Part shown: piece after piece, positions 24,721-33,553 of the stretch
Layout of the letters: each line of letters begins with the position of its first letter
How positions within the stretch are numbered: position 1 is the stretch's first letter
NCBI GenBank assembly: GCA_945860645.1
Contig: CAMATG010000004.1
Location: forward strand, 1 to 46,652
DNA: 46,652 nt
Reading direction: 5' to 3'
From: Candidatus Sulfopaludibacter sp. SbA3
GTDB lineage: Bacteria > Acidobacteriota > Terriglobia > Bryobacterales > Bryobacteraceae
Translations under genes and position numbers: made by a program
The notes under the pieces: model-generated
Told to the model about the DNA's origin: nothing
What the model saw: the letters and a program-made list of their open reading frames with translations, nothing else
The model's database searches: none

Positions 24721-25845
24721 ATGAACATTCTTGCCTGGAAAAACCTCCTTCACGACAGAGTCCGCCTCGTCGTCACCCTCACCGGCATCGTCTTCGCCCT
24801 GGTCCTCATCGCCGTCCAATTCGGCATGTTCCTCGGCTTCCTCGATACCTCCGCCAACATCGTCGAACACAACACGGCCGATCTCTGGATCTCCGCCCCC
24901 GGCATCCCCCACGTCAACGGCGGCTCGCCCATCGCCGAATCCAAGCGCTGGAAGGCCATGCAGGTCCCCGGCGTTGCCAACGCGGTCAGCTTCACGCTCT
25001 TCTTCCTGAACTGGAAACTCCCCAATGGCGCCTTCGAATCCTGCCAGATCGCCGGCTTCGACCTCGATTCCGGCATGGGCGCCCCCTGGGACATCGTCGC
25101 CGGCAACATCGAAGACCTCCGCGGCGAAGATACGGTGTTCGTCGACGATCTCTATAAGAAGAAGCTCGGCGTCACCAAGATCGGCGACACGCTGGAGTTG
25201 AACAGCAAGCGCGCCCGCGTCGTCGGCTTCACCCACGGCATCCGGTCGTTTACAACCGCCCCCTACGTCTTCACCAGCTTCAAGAACGCGCAGACCTACA
25301 TGCGCCTCCGCGAAAGCGAAACGGTGTTCATCCTGGTCCGGACGAAGCCCGGCGCCGACCTCCAGCAGGTCAAAGCCGGTCTGCTCGCCGCCGTCCCCGG
25401 CGTTGAAGTCTTCACCCGCCAGGAGATGCTGAGTCGCACCCAGAACTACTGGGTCTTCGGCACCGGCGCCGGCACCACCACCCTGATGGGCGCCATCCTC
25501 GGCCTCTTGGTCGGCATCGTGGTGGTGGCCCAAACCATCTACGCCGCCACCATCGATCACCTGAAAGAGTTCGGCACATTGAAAGCCATGGGCGCCACCA
25601 ACGGCCAGATCTACCAGGTCATCATCCTGCAGTCGATCCTCGCCGCCGTCATGGGCTACGCCCTCGGCATCTCCATCGCCCTGTTCGTCGTCAACTCCAC
25701 CACCAACACCGACCTCCTCATCAAGCTCCCCTGGCAAGTCGCCATCGGCATCTTTGGCCTGACGCTCTTCATGTGCATGAGCGCCTCGCTCCTCTCCATC
25801 CGCAAAGCAACCACCATCGATCCGGCGATGGTCTTCCGAGGCTAA
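24721..25845 (+). CDS. ABC transporter permease, DevC/MacB-like FtsX type
   Basis: 374 residues. One N-terminal helix (about 16-38) is followed by a large extracytoplasmic domain (about 40-245) and three C-terminal helices (near 249-274, 298-325 and 336-358). This is the MacB/FtsX topology; DHLKEFGTLKAMGATNGQIYQ is the conserved cytoplasmic coupling segment. It pairs with the ATPase and HlyD adaptor downstream, as in DevBCA exporters. The start codon follows the TetR operator by 24 bases. The substrate may be a lipid, glycolipid, drug or peptide. Confidence 0.92.
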   Translation: MNILAWKNLLHDRVRLVVTLTGIVFALVLIAVQFGMFLGFLDTSANIVEHNTADLWISAPGIPHVNGGSPIAESKRWKAMQVPGVANAVSFTLFFLNWKLPNGAFESCQIAGFDLDSGMGAPWDIVAGNIEDLRGEDTVFVDDLYKKKLGVTKIGDTLELNSKRARVVGFTHGIRSFTTAPYVFTSFKNAQTYMRLRESETVFILVRTKPGADLQQVKAGLLAAVPGVEVFTRQEMLSRTQNYWVFGTGAGTTTLMGAILGLLVGIVVVAQTIYAATIDHLKEFGTLKAMGATNGQIYQVIILQSILAAVMGYALGISIALFVVNSTTNTDLLIKLPWQVAIGIFGLTLFMCMSASLLSIRKATTIDPAMVFRG

Positions 25846-25887
25846 CGAGCATGAGCAGAAACCCCCAGCGCAGCAACGACCCCCTCC

Positions 25888-25911
25888 GGGGACATGCTTT
25901 AGCGTGTCCCC
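25888..25911. repeat. REP-like hairpin between permease and ATPase genes
   Basis: GGGGACA (25888-25894) and TGTCCCC (25905-25911) are perfect arms around a loop whose GC pairs extend the stem. It sits in the 114-base spacer between the permease and ATPase genes, an unusually long gap within this operon. There is no T-run, so it is more likely a REP-like element or an mRNA processing or stability element than a terminator. Confidence 0.5.
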
Positions 25912-25959
25912 AAAACCCGGAAAACCGACCCCAACCCAGCCCAAGAAAGGAGCCGAAGA

Positions 25960-26661
25960 ATGCAAAACCTAGTCACCGTCACTAACCTTGTCAAAACCTA
26001 CGGCACCGCCCCTAACGAGGTCCACGCCCTCTGCGGCGCGTCCCTCGAAATCCGCGCCGGCGAAGTGCTCGTTTTAATGGGCCCCAGCGGCAGCGGCAAG
26101 ACCACCCTCATCTCCATCCTCGGCGGCATTCTCACGGCGACCAGCGGCTCCGTCCAAATCGCCGGCCGCGAAATCGTCGGCCTGCCGGAAAAGGAACTCC
26201 CAAAAATCCGCAAAGACCTCTTCGGCTTCATCTTCCAGGGCTTCAACCTCTTCCCGGCCCTCACGGCCCAGGAAAACGTCGCCATCATGTGCAAGCTCAA
26301 AGGCGTGAAAAACCCCAACGCCGCAGCCAAAGAGCTGCTCGAATCCGTAGGCCTCGGCAGCAAGCTGCGGTCCTACCCGTCCGATCTCAGCGGTGGCCAG
26401 AAACAGCGCGTCGCCATCGCCCGCGCCCTGGCCGGCGATCCCCAAATCATCCTCGCCGACGAACCCACCGCCGCGCTCGACTCGGTCAGCGGCCGCAACG
26501 TCCTGGAGATCATGTCCGGCCTGGCGAGAAATAGGAATCGGGCCGTGGTCATCGTCACCCACGATCCCCGCGTATTAGAGTACTGCGACCGCATCATTCA
26601 CATCGAAGACGGCCGCGTGGGTCACGAAGAAGTTCGCAACAATCTGGAGGCAGTCGCATGA
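25960..26661 (+). CDS. ABC transporter ATP-binding protein, LolD/MacB/DevA type
   Basis: 233 residues with AAGGAG upstream. Walker A GPSGSGKT (41-48), the Q-loop in FIFQGFNLFPALTAQENV, signature LSGGQ (143-147), Walker B IILADEPTAALD (from about 163) and the H-loop in VIVTHDPRV are all present. It energises the FtsX-type permease encoded just before it. The last four bases (ATGA) overlap the adaptor start, so those two proteins are translationally coupled. Confidence 0.96.
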   Translation: MQNLVTVTNLVKTYGTAPNEVHALCGASLEIRAGEVLVLMGPSGSGKTTLISILGGILTATSGSVQIAGREIVGLPEKELPKIRKDLFGFIFQGFNLFPALTAQENVAIMCKLKGVKNPNAAAKELLESVGLGSKLRSYPSDLSGGQKQRVAIARALAGDPQIILADEPTAALDSVSGRNVLEIMSGLARNRNRAVVIVTHDPRVLEYCDRIIHIEDGRVGHEEVRNNLEAVA

Positions 26662-27692
26662 AACGCAGTGTTTGGATGACAGGAATTACCTTTTTGGCGG
26701 TGACCGCATGGGTGTTGTTTCGCGGTCCTGGCATGGATAGCCAGCCGGATCCTTCGGTGGCACAGGCAGCCGCGGCGCCATCCGCGCCTCGCGCCGTCGT
26801 GGCCCCCGGCCGCGTCGAACCCGTCAGTGAGGAGGTTGCCATTGGCACCGAACTCGATGGCAAACTAGCCACCGTCAGCGTCGAAGAAGGCCAAACCGTC
26901 CGCCGCGGCCAGGTCATCGCCTCCCTCGTCAACGGCGATTTCGTCGCCCGCGTCCGCTTGGCCGAATCCGCCGTCCACGAACGCAAGGCCGAACTGGAAC
27001 GCCTCCGCAACGGCAACCGTACCCAGGAGCGCCGCGAGTCCGACGCCTTCGTCACCGAAGCCCGCGCCGTCCTGGAACAGGCCCGCGCCGAACGCGACCG
27101 CCGCAAATATCTGCTCGATCGCGGCGCCATCTCCCGCACCGAGTTTGAAACGGCCGACCGTGAGTTCAACGTCGCCCAGGCCCGCGTCGAAGCCACCCGC
27201 CAGCGCGCGTCGCTGGTCAACGCCCCCAGCCGCGAAGAGGACATCCGCCGCGCCGAAGCCGAAGTCGCGAGCGCCGAAGCCCGCGTCGCCGAAGCCAAGG
27301 CCCACCTCGCCAAAACCGCCATCGTCAGCCCAATCAATGGCGTGGTCCTCCGCAAGCACAAGCGCACCGGCGAAAGCGTGTCCACGCAGATGAACACCCC
27401 CATCGTCGTCCTCGGCGACACCTCTCGCCTCCGCGTCCGCGTCGATATCGACGAGACCGACGTCGCCCGCGTCGCCGTCGGGCAGAAGGTAACGCTCCGC
27501 GCCGCCGCCTTCGGGGACCAGACCTTCACCGGCACCGTCTCCCGCGTCGGCAATATCCTCGGCAAGAAGAACATCCGCACGGACGAACCCAGCGAACGCG
27601 TCGACACCAAGATCCTCGAAACCCTCGTGGACCTCGATCCCGGCGCCAATCTCCCCATCGGCCTCCGCGTCGACGCCACCCTCCAGAAGTAA
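26658..27692 (+). CDS. HlyD-family periplasmic adaptor of the ABC exporter
   Basis: 344 residues. A membrane anchor (about 7-24) is followed by a proline- and alanine-rich linker, the first lipoyl half (VAPGRVEPVSEEVAIGTELDGK), a long coiled-coil hairpin (about 90-200, with ARAVLEQARAERDRRKYLLD and AEAEVASAEARVAEAKAH), the second lipoyl half (IVSPINGVVLRKHKRTGESV) and a beta-barrel domain. It links the inner-membrane pump to an outer-membrane channel, like DevB or MacA. The gene overlaps the ATPase gene by 4 bases and is followed by the TolC-type gene. Confidence 0.93.
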   Translation: MKRSVWMTGITFLAVTAWVLFRGPGMDSQPDPSVAQAAAAPSAPRAVVAPGRVEPVSEEVAIGTELDGKLATVSVEEGQTVRRGQVIASLVNGDFVARVRLAESAVHERKAELERLRNGNRTQERRESDAFVTEARAVLEQARAERDRRKYLLDRGAISRTEFETADREFNVAQARVEATRQRASLVNAPSREEDIRRAEAEVASAEARVAEAKAHLAKTAIVSPINGVVLRKHKRTGESVSTQMNTPIVVLGDTSRLRVRVDIDETDVARVAVGQKVTLRAAAFGDQTFTGTVSRVGNILGKKNIRTDEPSERVDTKILETLVDLDPGANLPIGLRVDATLQK

Positions 27693-27723
27693 CGGCCAGA
27701 AACATCGAAAGGTAACCACCAAC

Positions 27724-28968
27724 ATGCGTCCCCTCTGGATCGCCCCGCTATTCGTGTGTCTGTGCGCGGGACAGACGTTGACCCTCGAATCGGCCCTCGA
27801 CCTCGCCGCCCGCCAGAACCCCGGCGTCCAGGTCGCTCGCCTCCGCGCCCTCGAACGCGAAGCCCAGGCCGTCTCCACCAAAGCCGACTATCTCCCGCAA
27901 GCCAACATCGTCATCGGCGGCACCTATCAAACCCAGAATCTCCAGGGCATCGGTCTCGCCTTCCCCGGCCTCTCCGACCGCATCGGCCCCTACCGTACCT
28001 TCAACGCCCGCCCGGTGGTGACGCAGAAGGTGCTCGATTTCTCCCTCCTCTCCGCCATCCGCGCCAGCCGCCTCCAAACCGCCGCGGCCAAGCTCGATAT
28101 CGATCAGGCCCGCGAAGAAACCCAGGCCGCCGTCATGACGCTCTACCTCCAAACCTTCCAGGCCCAGAGCCGCGTCAAGGCCGCCCAGGCCCGCCTCCAA
28201 GTCGCCGAAGCCCTGCTCAATCAGGTCACCGAAAAGGAAAAGGCCGGCTCCGCCAGCCAGCTCGATCTCGCCCGCAACCGCCAACAGCGTGACTCCGAAC
28301 AACTCGCCGTCATCGCCGCCGAACAGGAACTGCGCCTGCTCAGCCCCGCGCTGGCCGAACTCCTCGGCGGCCCCGTCGCCGGGGAACTCGTCGAGCCCCG
28401 CCTGAAACTTGCCCCCGAAGGCATCCGCGCCGACATCCGCGCCGCCGAACAGCGCGTCAAAATCGCCGAGCAGGAAGCCGAACGCATCCGCCGCGAACGC
28501 TGGCCCCAGCTCACCGCCTCCGGGGACTACGGCCTCGCCGGCGCCGGCCCGGACCGTTCCACCTCCACCTACACCGTCGGCGCCACCCTCCACATCCCCG
28601 TTTGGACCTCCGGCCGCCTGGAAGCCGACTACCGCGCCGCCCAGCACCGGGTCGCCCAATCGAAAGAGGAAGTCCGCCGGCTCCAACTCGCCGCCACCCG
28701 CCTCAACGCCCAAGCCCAAATCGCCTACGAAAGCCAGCAAAACGCCCAAAAAGCCGCCGCCAGCTCCGCCGGCGCCGCCCGCAAAGTGTTGGAACTCGCC
28801 CGCCTGCGCTACGAAGCCGGTCTCGCCACCGCCGTCGACACGGTGACCGCCCAAGGCGCGCTGGCCGAAGCCGAAGACGCCGAGATCCGCGCCCGCTATG
28901 AAGCGTCCATCGCCCTCGCCCGCCTGGCCTACGCCCGCGGCGACATCAAAGCGGCGCTCAACAACTAA
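27724..28968 (+). CDS. TolC-family outer-membrane efflux protein
   Basis: 414 residues with a short signal peptide (MRPLWIAPLFVCLCAGQT). Two repeated halves of long helices with the OEP pattern are present (LTLESALDLAARQNPGVQVARLR, then ADIRAAEQRVKIAEQEAERI and LARLRYEAGLATAVDTVTAQGAL). Beta-barrel strands appear near PQANIVIGGTYQTQN and PQLTASGDYGLAG. It completes the tripartite pump with the permease, ATPase and HlyD genes. AAGG stands about ten bases before the ATG. The stop overlaps the rapZ stop by 4 bases. Confidence 0.93.
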   Translation: MRPLWIAPLFVCLCAGQTLTLESALDLAARQNPGVQVARLRALEREAQAVSTKADYLPQANIVIGGTYQTQNLQGIGLAFPGLSDRIGPYRTFNARPVVTQKVLDFSLLSAIRASRLQTAAAKLDIDQAREETQAAVMTLYLQTFQAQSRVKAAQARLQVAEALLNQVTEKEKAGSASQLDLARNRQQRDSEQLAVIAAEQELRLLSPALAELLGGPVAGELVEPRLKLAPEGIRADIRAAEQRVKIAEQEAERIRRERWPQLTASGDYGLAGAGPDRSTSTYTVGATLHIPVWTSGRLEADYRAAQHRVAQSKEEVRRLQLAATRLNAQAQIAYESQQNAQKAAASSAGAARKVLELARLRYEAGLATAVDTVTAQGALAEAEDAEIRARYEASIALARLAYARGDIKAALNN

Positions 28969-29849
28969 CCCTTCTGAATGTCCCTGTGTAGCCCTTTGAC
29001 GTTATAACCGGCCTTCCGCAACCGCTTCCGCATCTCCTCAGCCATCATCACGCTGCGATGATGCCCGCCCGTACATCCGAAGGAAATGGTTAAGTAACTC
29101 TTCCCCTCTTCAATGTAATGCGGCAGCAGGAACGTCAGTAAGTCCGTGATCTTCGTCATGAAGTCCTGCGTCTGCGGAAATGAGCGGATGTATTCCGCCA
29201 CTTTCGGGTTCTTGCCCGTCAGCCGCTTATACTCCGGGATGTAATTCGGATTCGGCAGAAACCGCACGTCGAAGACTAAGTCGGAATCCGTCGGCACGCC
29301 ATGCCGGAAACCGAAACTGGTGACGTAAATCAATACACCCGATTCGTCCCGCGTCGCCCCGAACCGCTCGCCAATAAACTCCCGCAACTCATGCACGTTG
29401 AACCGCGACGTGTTGATCACCAGATCAGCCAGGTGCTTGATCGGTTCAATCAGCTGCCGCTCTTCCTTCACACTCGTCGCCACGGACCGCTCCGCGCCCT
29501 TCAACGGGTGCGGCCGCCGCGTCTCGCTGAACCGCCGCACAATCGTCGCGTCATCGGCTTCCAGATAAATCAGCCGGCACCGCAACTGCTTCTGAACTTG
29601 TTTGAATATCGCGGGGAAGCGCTGCAGCGCTCCCCCTTCGCGAATATCCACAACCAGCGCCGCATTCGAAATCTGCGGACTCGAACCCGTCAATTCGGCG
29701 AACTTGGGGATCAGGTCCAACGGCAGATTGTCCACCGAGTAATAACCCAAATCCTCCAGGCTCTTGAGCACAGTCCCTTTGCCGGAACCGCTCAGGCCGG
29801 TGATGATAACGAGCTCAGCCCCCGCACTTTTCGGCCGCGCGGTCGACAT
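28965..29849 (-). CDS. rapZ: RNase adapter / nucleotide-binding protein RapZ (YvcJ family)
   Basis: 294 residues. The N-terminal P-loop is GLSGSGKGT (18-26), and YYSVDNLPLDLIPKF follows. The C-terminal part has FRHGVPTDSDLVFDVRFLPNP and the conserved SFGCTGGHHRSVMMAEEM. In enterobacteria RapZ delivers GlmZ RNA to RNase E and so controls glucosamine-6-phosphate synthase; elsewhere the family binds nucleotides with less clear roles. Its start overlaps the end of hpf by one base, and the order rpoN-hpf-rapZ is conserved across many bacteria. Confidence 0.95.
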   Translation of the reverse strand: MSTARPKSAGAELVIITGLSGSGKGTVLKSLEDLGYYSVDNLPLDLIPKFAELTGSSPQISNAALVVDIREGGALQRFPAIFKQVQKQLRCRLIYLEADDATIVRRFSETRRPHPLKGAERSVATSVKEERQLIEPIKHLADLVINTSRFNVHELREFIGERFGATRDESGVLIYVTSFGFRHGVPTDSDLVFDVRFLPNPNYIPEYKRLTGKNPKVAEYIRSFPQTQDFMTKITDLLTFLLPHYIEEGKSYLTISFGCTGGHHRSVMMAEEMRKRLRKAGYNVKGLHRDIQKG

Positions 29850-30385
29850 TAGGCACGAACCACATCATAGCTGCCGTCCGGCCGCTGAATGACAATGCTG
29901 ATACCGTTGGTGTCGGCATCGCGGAAGGCCACATAGTTCACCTTCTTGCGCTGCGAAACCGCCACCGCTTCGTCCACCGTCATCGGCTTCTTACTGACCT
30001 TGGCTTCAAACAACTTCGGCCCAGTCGCCACCGGAACTGTCTTCGCCTCCGCCGCCGCCGCAACCACGGCCGGCTTCACGCCGTTCCGCTTCCCGTCGCG
30101 TAACTTCGCGGTCACTTTAAGAATCTGCTTCTCTAACTTCGCCAGGGCGGCCGCGACCGCGGGAAGATAGGCCGGACCACCGCCCGCGCCCGCAAAGCTG
30201 TGGTGCAGGTAGTTCACCGTGATTTCCGCTTTCTTACCGCGTTTTTCCGCGGTCAGAATCACGTGCGCTTCCTTCTCCCCTTTCTTGTCGATCATCTTGC
30301 CAAGCTTGGCAAGCTTCGCCTCCAGGCGAGTCTTCTCAGCGGCGCTAAATTCGCCATTGCCGCCGGTATACGTTACTTTCATCAT
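29849..30385 (-). CDS. hpf: Ribosome hibernation promoting factor, long form
   Basis: 178 residues. The N-terminal S30AE domain (MMKVTYTGGNGEFSAAEKTRLEAK, then HVILTAEKRGKKAEITV) binds the decoding centre. After an alanine-rich linker the C-terminal dimerisation domain is seen (KKPMTVDEAVAVSQRKKVNYVAFRDADTNGISIVIQRPDGSYDVV). The long form drives 100S dimer formation on its own. Two ATGs lie in tandem after GAGGAG. The gene is 25 bases after rpoN and overlaps rapZ by one base. Confidence 0.93.
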   Translation of the reverse strand: MMKVTYTGGNGEFSAAEKTRLEAKLAKLGKMIDKKGEKEAHVILTAEKRGKKAEITVNYLHHSFAGAGGGPAYLPAVAAALAKLEKQILKVTAKLRDGKRNGVKPAVVAAAAEAKTVPVATGPKLFEAKVSKKPMTVDEAVAVSQRKKVNYVAFRDADTNGISIVIQRPDGSYDVVRA

Positions 30386-30410
30386 ATGCTCCTCGCGCGT
30401 GTCTCTTAGT

Positions 30411-31973
30411 TTAGTTTTTGACGCGCCGCTGGTGGGTCGACGGGATTTTCAGATCTTCGCGATACTTTGCGACGGTCCGTCGAGTCACCTCGAACCCCTC
30501 CTGCTGCAACCGGGCGGTAATCTGCTCATCGGTTAACGGCTTCTTGGGATCCTCTTCGTCGATGATCTTCTTCACCTTCTGCTTGAGAACCAAGAGTGGG
30601 GTGCTGCTACCCGAAGGACCCTGTACGGCCTCCGAGAAGAAGAATCGCAGTTCAAAAACGCCCTGCGGCGTATGCACGTACTTGCCGGCAACAGCCCGGC
30701 TCACAGTGGAGGCGTGCACGCCGATCTCCTCGGCCACCTCCTTGATCATCATCGGCCGCAGTTGCTGAATCCCCAGATCCAGAAACTCCTTCTGCCGATC
30801 GACGACGCACTGGCATACGCGCATGATAGTGTGCTTCCGCTGCTCGATATTCTTAATCAGCATCGCGGCCGAGCTGAATCGCTCTTTTACGTAGTTCCTA
30901 ACATCCTTATCGGGCTCTTTCTCCCGATCCAGCATTTTCAAATACTCGCGATTCAACCGCAACTGCGGCAAATCGTCGTCGTTCAACTCGATGATGTAGT
31001 TGTCGCTGTCTTTGATGATGTAGACGTCCGGCTCCACCACCCGTGCCCCCGCGCCCGAATAGCGCAGGCCCGGCTTCGGATCCAGATGCCGGATCATATC
31101 GATCGCAATCTCGATATGCTCCAACGGCCGGCCCAGCACCCGGCCCAGCTCTTTCCACTGCTTCATCTCCAGCAGCTTCATGTGCTTATCAAGAATCTGC
31201 CAAGCCACTCCGCCCACGCCGCCGCGACTCTCCACCTGCAGCATCAGGCACTCCCGCACATCCCGCGCTCCCACCCCCGCCGGCTCCAACGCCTGAATCT
31301 CCTCCAGAGCCTTCTCCGTATCGTCCAGCGAGTGCTCGCCGTACGTCGCAATCTCGTCCAGCGCCGCCACCAGATACCCGTTATCGTCCAGATTCCCGAT
31401 AATCGTGTCCGCCGCGTCGCGAACCTCTTCCGGCATCACCAGCAGGCTCAACTGCTGCCGCAACAGATCCGGCAACGTCACCGGCGAGCTGACAAACGTC
31501 TCCCAGCTCGGCTTCTCCGTCGTCTCGCCGGCCGGGCTCTTAAACCCGGGCTCCAGATACTCCTGGAAGTAATTGTCGAAGTCGATCTCGTCGAACGGAT
31601 CGGCCGTCGTCGACACCGGGTCCGCCGGCGCGCCATCGGAGACTTCCACCACCCCGGCGTTCTCCGACGCCATCTCAATCCGGTCCGCCTCCGCCTCATA
31701 CTGCGCCGGCGAAGCCGCCACATCCAGAATCCCCTGGTCCGACGGATCAGACACGCGTTCCCGTTCGAGAATGTGCTGGAGTTCTTCCGCCGTTATTTCA
31801 TCCGACGCATCGAGGCTTTCCTCTAGCACCGGATTCTCGGCAATCTCCTGGACAATTTTCTCGCGCAGCTCCAGCCGGTTGAGTTGAAGCACCGACACTA
31901 ATTGGACGAGGCCCGGTGTCAGGATCTGCTTCTGCGCGACCCCGACCTGAAGCCGCTGAGAGAGCATGCTCAT
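30411..31973 (-). CDS. rpoN: RNA polymerase sigma-54 factor RpoN
   Basis: 520 residues. Region I at the N-terminus has the glutamine- and leucine-rich string RLQVGVAQKQILTPGLVQLV. An acidic region II (about 60-130) follows, then the core-binding region. The DNA-binding end has AGKYVHTPQGVFELRFFFSE and the RpoN box (TRRTVAKYRE), one residue off the usual ARRTVAKYRE. A second in-frame ATG at 31967 has better spacing from AAAGGG. It needs AAA+ activators such as that encoded at 16098-17348. Transcription runs rpoN, hpf, rapZ. ptsN, often present in this cluster, is absent. Confidence 0.96.
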   Translation of the reverse strand: MSMLSQRLQVGVAQKQILTPGLVQLVSVLQLNRLELREKIVQEIAENPVLEESLDASDEITAEELQHILERERVSDPSDQGILDVAASPAQYEAEADRIEMASENAGVVEVSDGAPADPVSTTADPFDEIDFDNYFQEYLEPGFKSPAGETTEKPSWETFVSSPVTLPDLLRQQLSLLVMPEEVRDAADTIIGNLDDNGYLVAALDEIATYGEHSLDDTEKALEEIQALEPAGVGARDVRECLMLQVESRGGVGGVAWQILDKHMKLLEMKQWKELGRVLGRPLEHIEIAIDMIRHLDPKPGLRYSGAGARVVEPDVYIIKDSDNYIIELNDDDLPQLRLNREYLKMLDREKEPDKDVRNYVKERFSSAAMLIKNIEQRKHTIMRVCQCVVDRQKEFLDLGIQQLRPMMIKEVAEEIGVHASTVSRAVAGKYVHTPQGVFELRFFFSEAVQGPSGSSTPLLVLKQKVKKIIDEEDPKKPLTDEQITARLQQEGFEVTRRTVAKYREDLKIPSTHQRRVKN

Positions 31974-32035
31974 CGCCCTTTCATTTTAACGCTAACTGGC
32001 GTCGCTAAACGATTCGGGATTTCCCTCACTTGCAT

Positions 32036-33232
32036 TTACCGCGCATTCCCCGAGGTCGTCCGCAAGTCCGGCAGCGCCAGTAATAGCGCCAGCGCAATCA
32101 CCACCGCGCCCGTCCAATACGGCGAACTAGGCCCATATTTGTCGAATACGAAGCCCGCCCACGCCGGCCCCGCCACCCGTGTCAGGCTCAGCACACTCTG
32201 CGTTGTACCCAAAATACTTCCCTGCTCATTCGCCGCCGATCGCTGCGAAATCATCGCATTTAACGTCGGGTTCGTAAACGAACTCCCCACCGCCACCAAC
32301 GCCACCCCCGGGAACAGCCACACCGCCGCCGGCGCAAACGCCACCAGCAGGAACCCCGCGAAGAACAAGACAAACCCTTGGATCGCCATCGCCCGCTCGC
32401 CCAGCACCGGCATCAACTTCCGCACCACAACACCCTGCATCAGTGCCGCCAGCAGGCCGATAAACGCAAACACCCACGCGTTGTCATCCGGCCCGAACTG
32501 GAACCGCTCAATCGTGTAGTTCGAAAAATTCGTCTGCAACGCCGCGAACGCAAAGTTCAAAAAGAACAGCGCCAGCAAAAACATCCGGATCTCCCGCCGC
32601 CCCAGCGCCCCGGCCACCGACCGCAGCGGATTCGCCTCCGCCGCCGAAATAAGACCCGTCTTCCGCCGCTCCACCGGCAGCGTCTCCGGGAACATGAAGT
32701 ACCCAAAGGTCGCCGTCACCAACCCAATTACGCCCGCGCCATACGCCGGCGCCTGAATGCTGATCTTGCTCAACAACCCGCCCAGCGCCGGACCAATAAT
32801 GAAGCCCAGTCCGAACGCCATGCCGATCAACCCAAAGTTCTTCGCCCGGTCTTCCGGCTTGCTGGTATCGGCAATCGCCGCCATCGCGGTGGAGATATTC
32901 CCGCCCGTCGCCCCGTCCACAATCCGCGCCAGGAACATCACCCACAGCGACCCGGCCCAGCCGAACAGAAAGTACCCAAACGCCGACCCGACGATGGAAA
33001 ACAGCAGCACCGGCCGCCGCCCCACCCGGTCGCTCAGCGCCCCCAGCACCGGCGCCGCCACGAACTGTGCCAGAGAAAACGACACCGCCAGCATGCCCAC
33101 AGTAAACGCATCCGACCGGAACTGCCGCACCAGGTACGGCATGATGGGGATCAGAATCCCGGCGCCCAGCAAATCCAGGAAGACGGTAAGAAAAACGAAA
33201 GTCAGCGTACGCCGCTGTTGGGCCTCTTGCAT
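32036..33232 (-). CDS. MFS efflux transporter, TetA-like
   Basis: 398 residues with about twelve membrane helices. Motif A in the loop between helices 2 and 3 is GALSDRVGRRPVLLFS, and the helix-5 motif C-like stretch GMAFGLGFIIGPALGG is typical of 12-helix antiporters of the DHA1/TetA group. The first helix has the VFLDLLGAGILIPIMPYL pattern. Proton-driven efflux of drugs or metabolites is the likely role, without a known substrate. ATG at 33232 is preferred over the GTG three bases earlier. It is 62 bases upstream of rpoN on the same strand; that gap could contain the rpoN promoter. Confidence 0.9.
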   Translation of the reverse strand: MQEAQQRRTLTFVFLTVFLDLLGAGILIPIMPYLVRQFRSDAFTVGMLAVSFSLAQFVAAPVLGALSDRVGRRPVLLFSIVGSAFGYFLFGWAGSLWVMFLARIVDGATGGNISTAMAAIADTSKPEDRAKNFGLIGMAFGLGFIIGPALGGLLSKISIQAPAYGAGVIGLVTATFGYFMFPETLPVERRKTGLISAAEANPLRSVAGALGRREIRMFLLALFFLNFAFAALQTNFSNYTIERFQFGPDDNAWVFAFIGLLAALMQGVVVRKLMPVLGERAMAIQGFVLFFAGFLLVAFAPAAVWLFPGVALVAVGSSFTNPTLNAMISQRSAANEQGSILGTTQSVLSLTRVAGPAWAGFVFDKYGPSSPYWTGAVVIALALLLALPDLRTTSGNAR

Positions 33233-33261
33233 CACCCTCTAGTCTCTCATCCCCACCCCCC

Positions 33262-33390
33262 CAATTCGGTGCCACTCACTGTTATCCCCCGTAATTCCCG
33301 GAACAATTCGACAACTCTCGCCAAATCAATACGGTACGGCCATTTTCGGAAGCCCGAAAAATGACCCCACTCGCCCCACCCCCCAAATAA
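33262..33390. repeat. Dispersed intergenic repeat, copy 1
   Basis: The first 37 bases (33262-33298) match 39218-39253 except for one gap and three or so changes; the shared core is CGGTGCCACTCACTGTTATC followed by five C. A weaker similarity continues for about 90 bases and ends in a C-rich CCACCCCCC-AAAT stretch in both copies. Both copies face the same way and lie past the 3' end of a minus-strand gene. Confidence 0.6.
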
Positions 33391-33421
33391 AAAGGGCCGC
33401 GCAACCTCCCGATTGCGCGGC
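33385..33421 (-). terminator. Intrinsic terminator of the DUF1800-DUF1501 operon
   Basis: On the minus strand GCCGCGCAA and TTGCGCGGC form a perfect 9-base stem with an 8-base loop, followed at once by CCTTTTTATTT. It lies about 130 bases beyond the DUF1501 stop and is the best intrinsic terminator in this part of the window. Confidence 0.8.
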
Positions 33422-33553
33422 GTCATGGCTTGCCTAACCCGGAGCCCGGCCGAATCCTTCAACCAGCCCCGGTAGCAAAAAATTGTGAAGCAAGCGGAGC
33501 GTCCTTGCCCCGCCCCTGCTCCAACCACCCGCCGCAGGCGAGTGGCCCCCTCC

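Larger units (their letters stand above)
33233..33553. other. Intergenic region between MFS and DUF1501 genes
   Basis: No gene is supported here. The region has poly-C runs (near 33253-33262 and 33376-33384), a dispersed repeat (33262-33390), and an intrinsic terminator for the DUF1800-DUF1501 operon (33385-33421). A small inverted repeat near 33520-33545 (CCAC-GCC with GGC-GTGG) follows the DUF1501 stop. No promoter for the MFS gene was recognised. Confidence 0.5.

Noticed and set aside
30672-31826. 384-codon plus-strand frame opposite rpoN
   Set aside because: It is rich in Arg, His, Leu and Gln, as expected for the complement of the rpoN frame, and has no domain.
33247-33528. Possible small minus-strand gene in the DUF1501-MFS gap, with a similar frame at 39172-39360
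   Set aside because: The shared GITVSGT peptide comes from the DNA repeat in both places; the frames differ otherwise, and one crosses a terminator hairpin.
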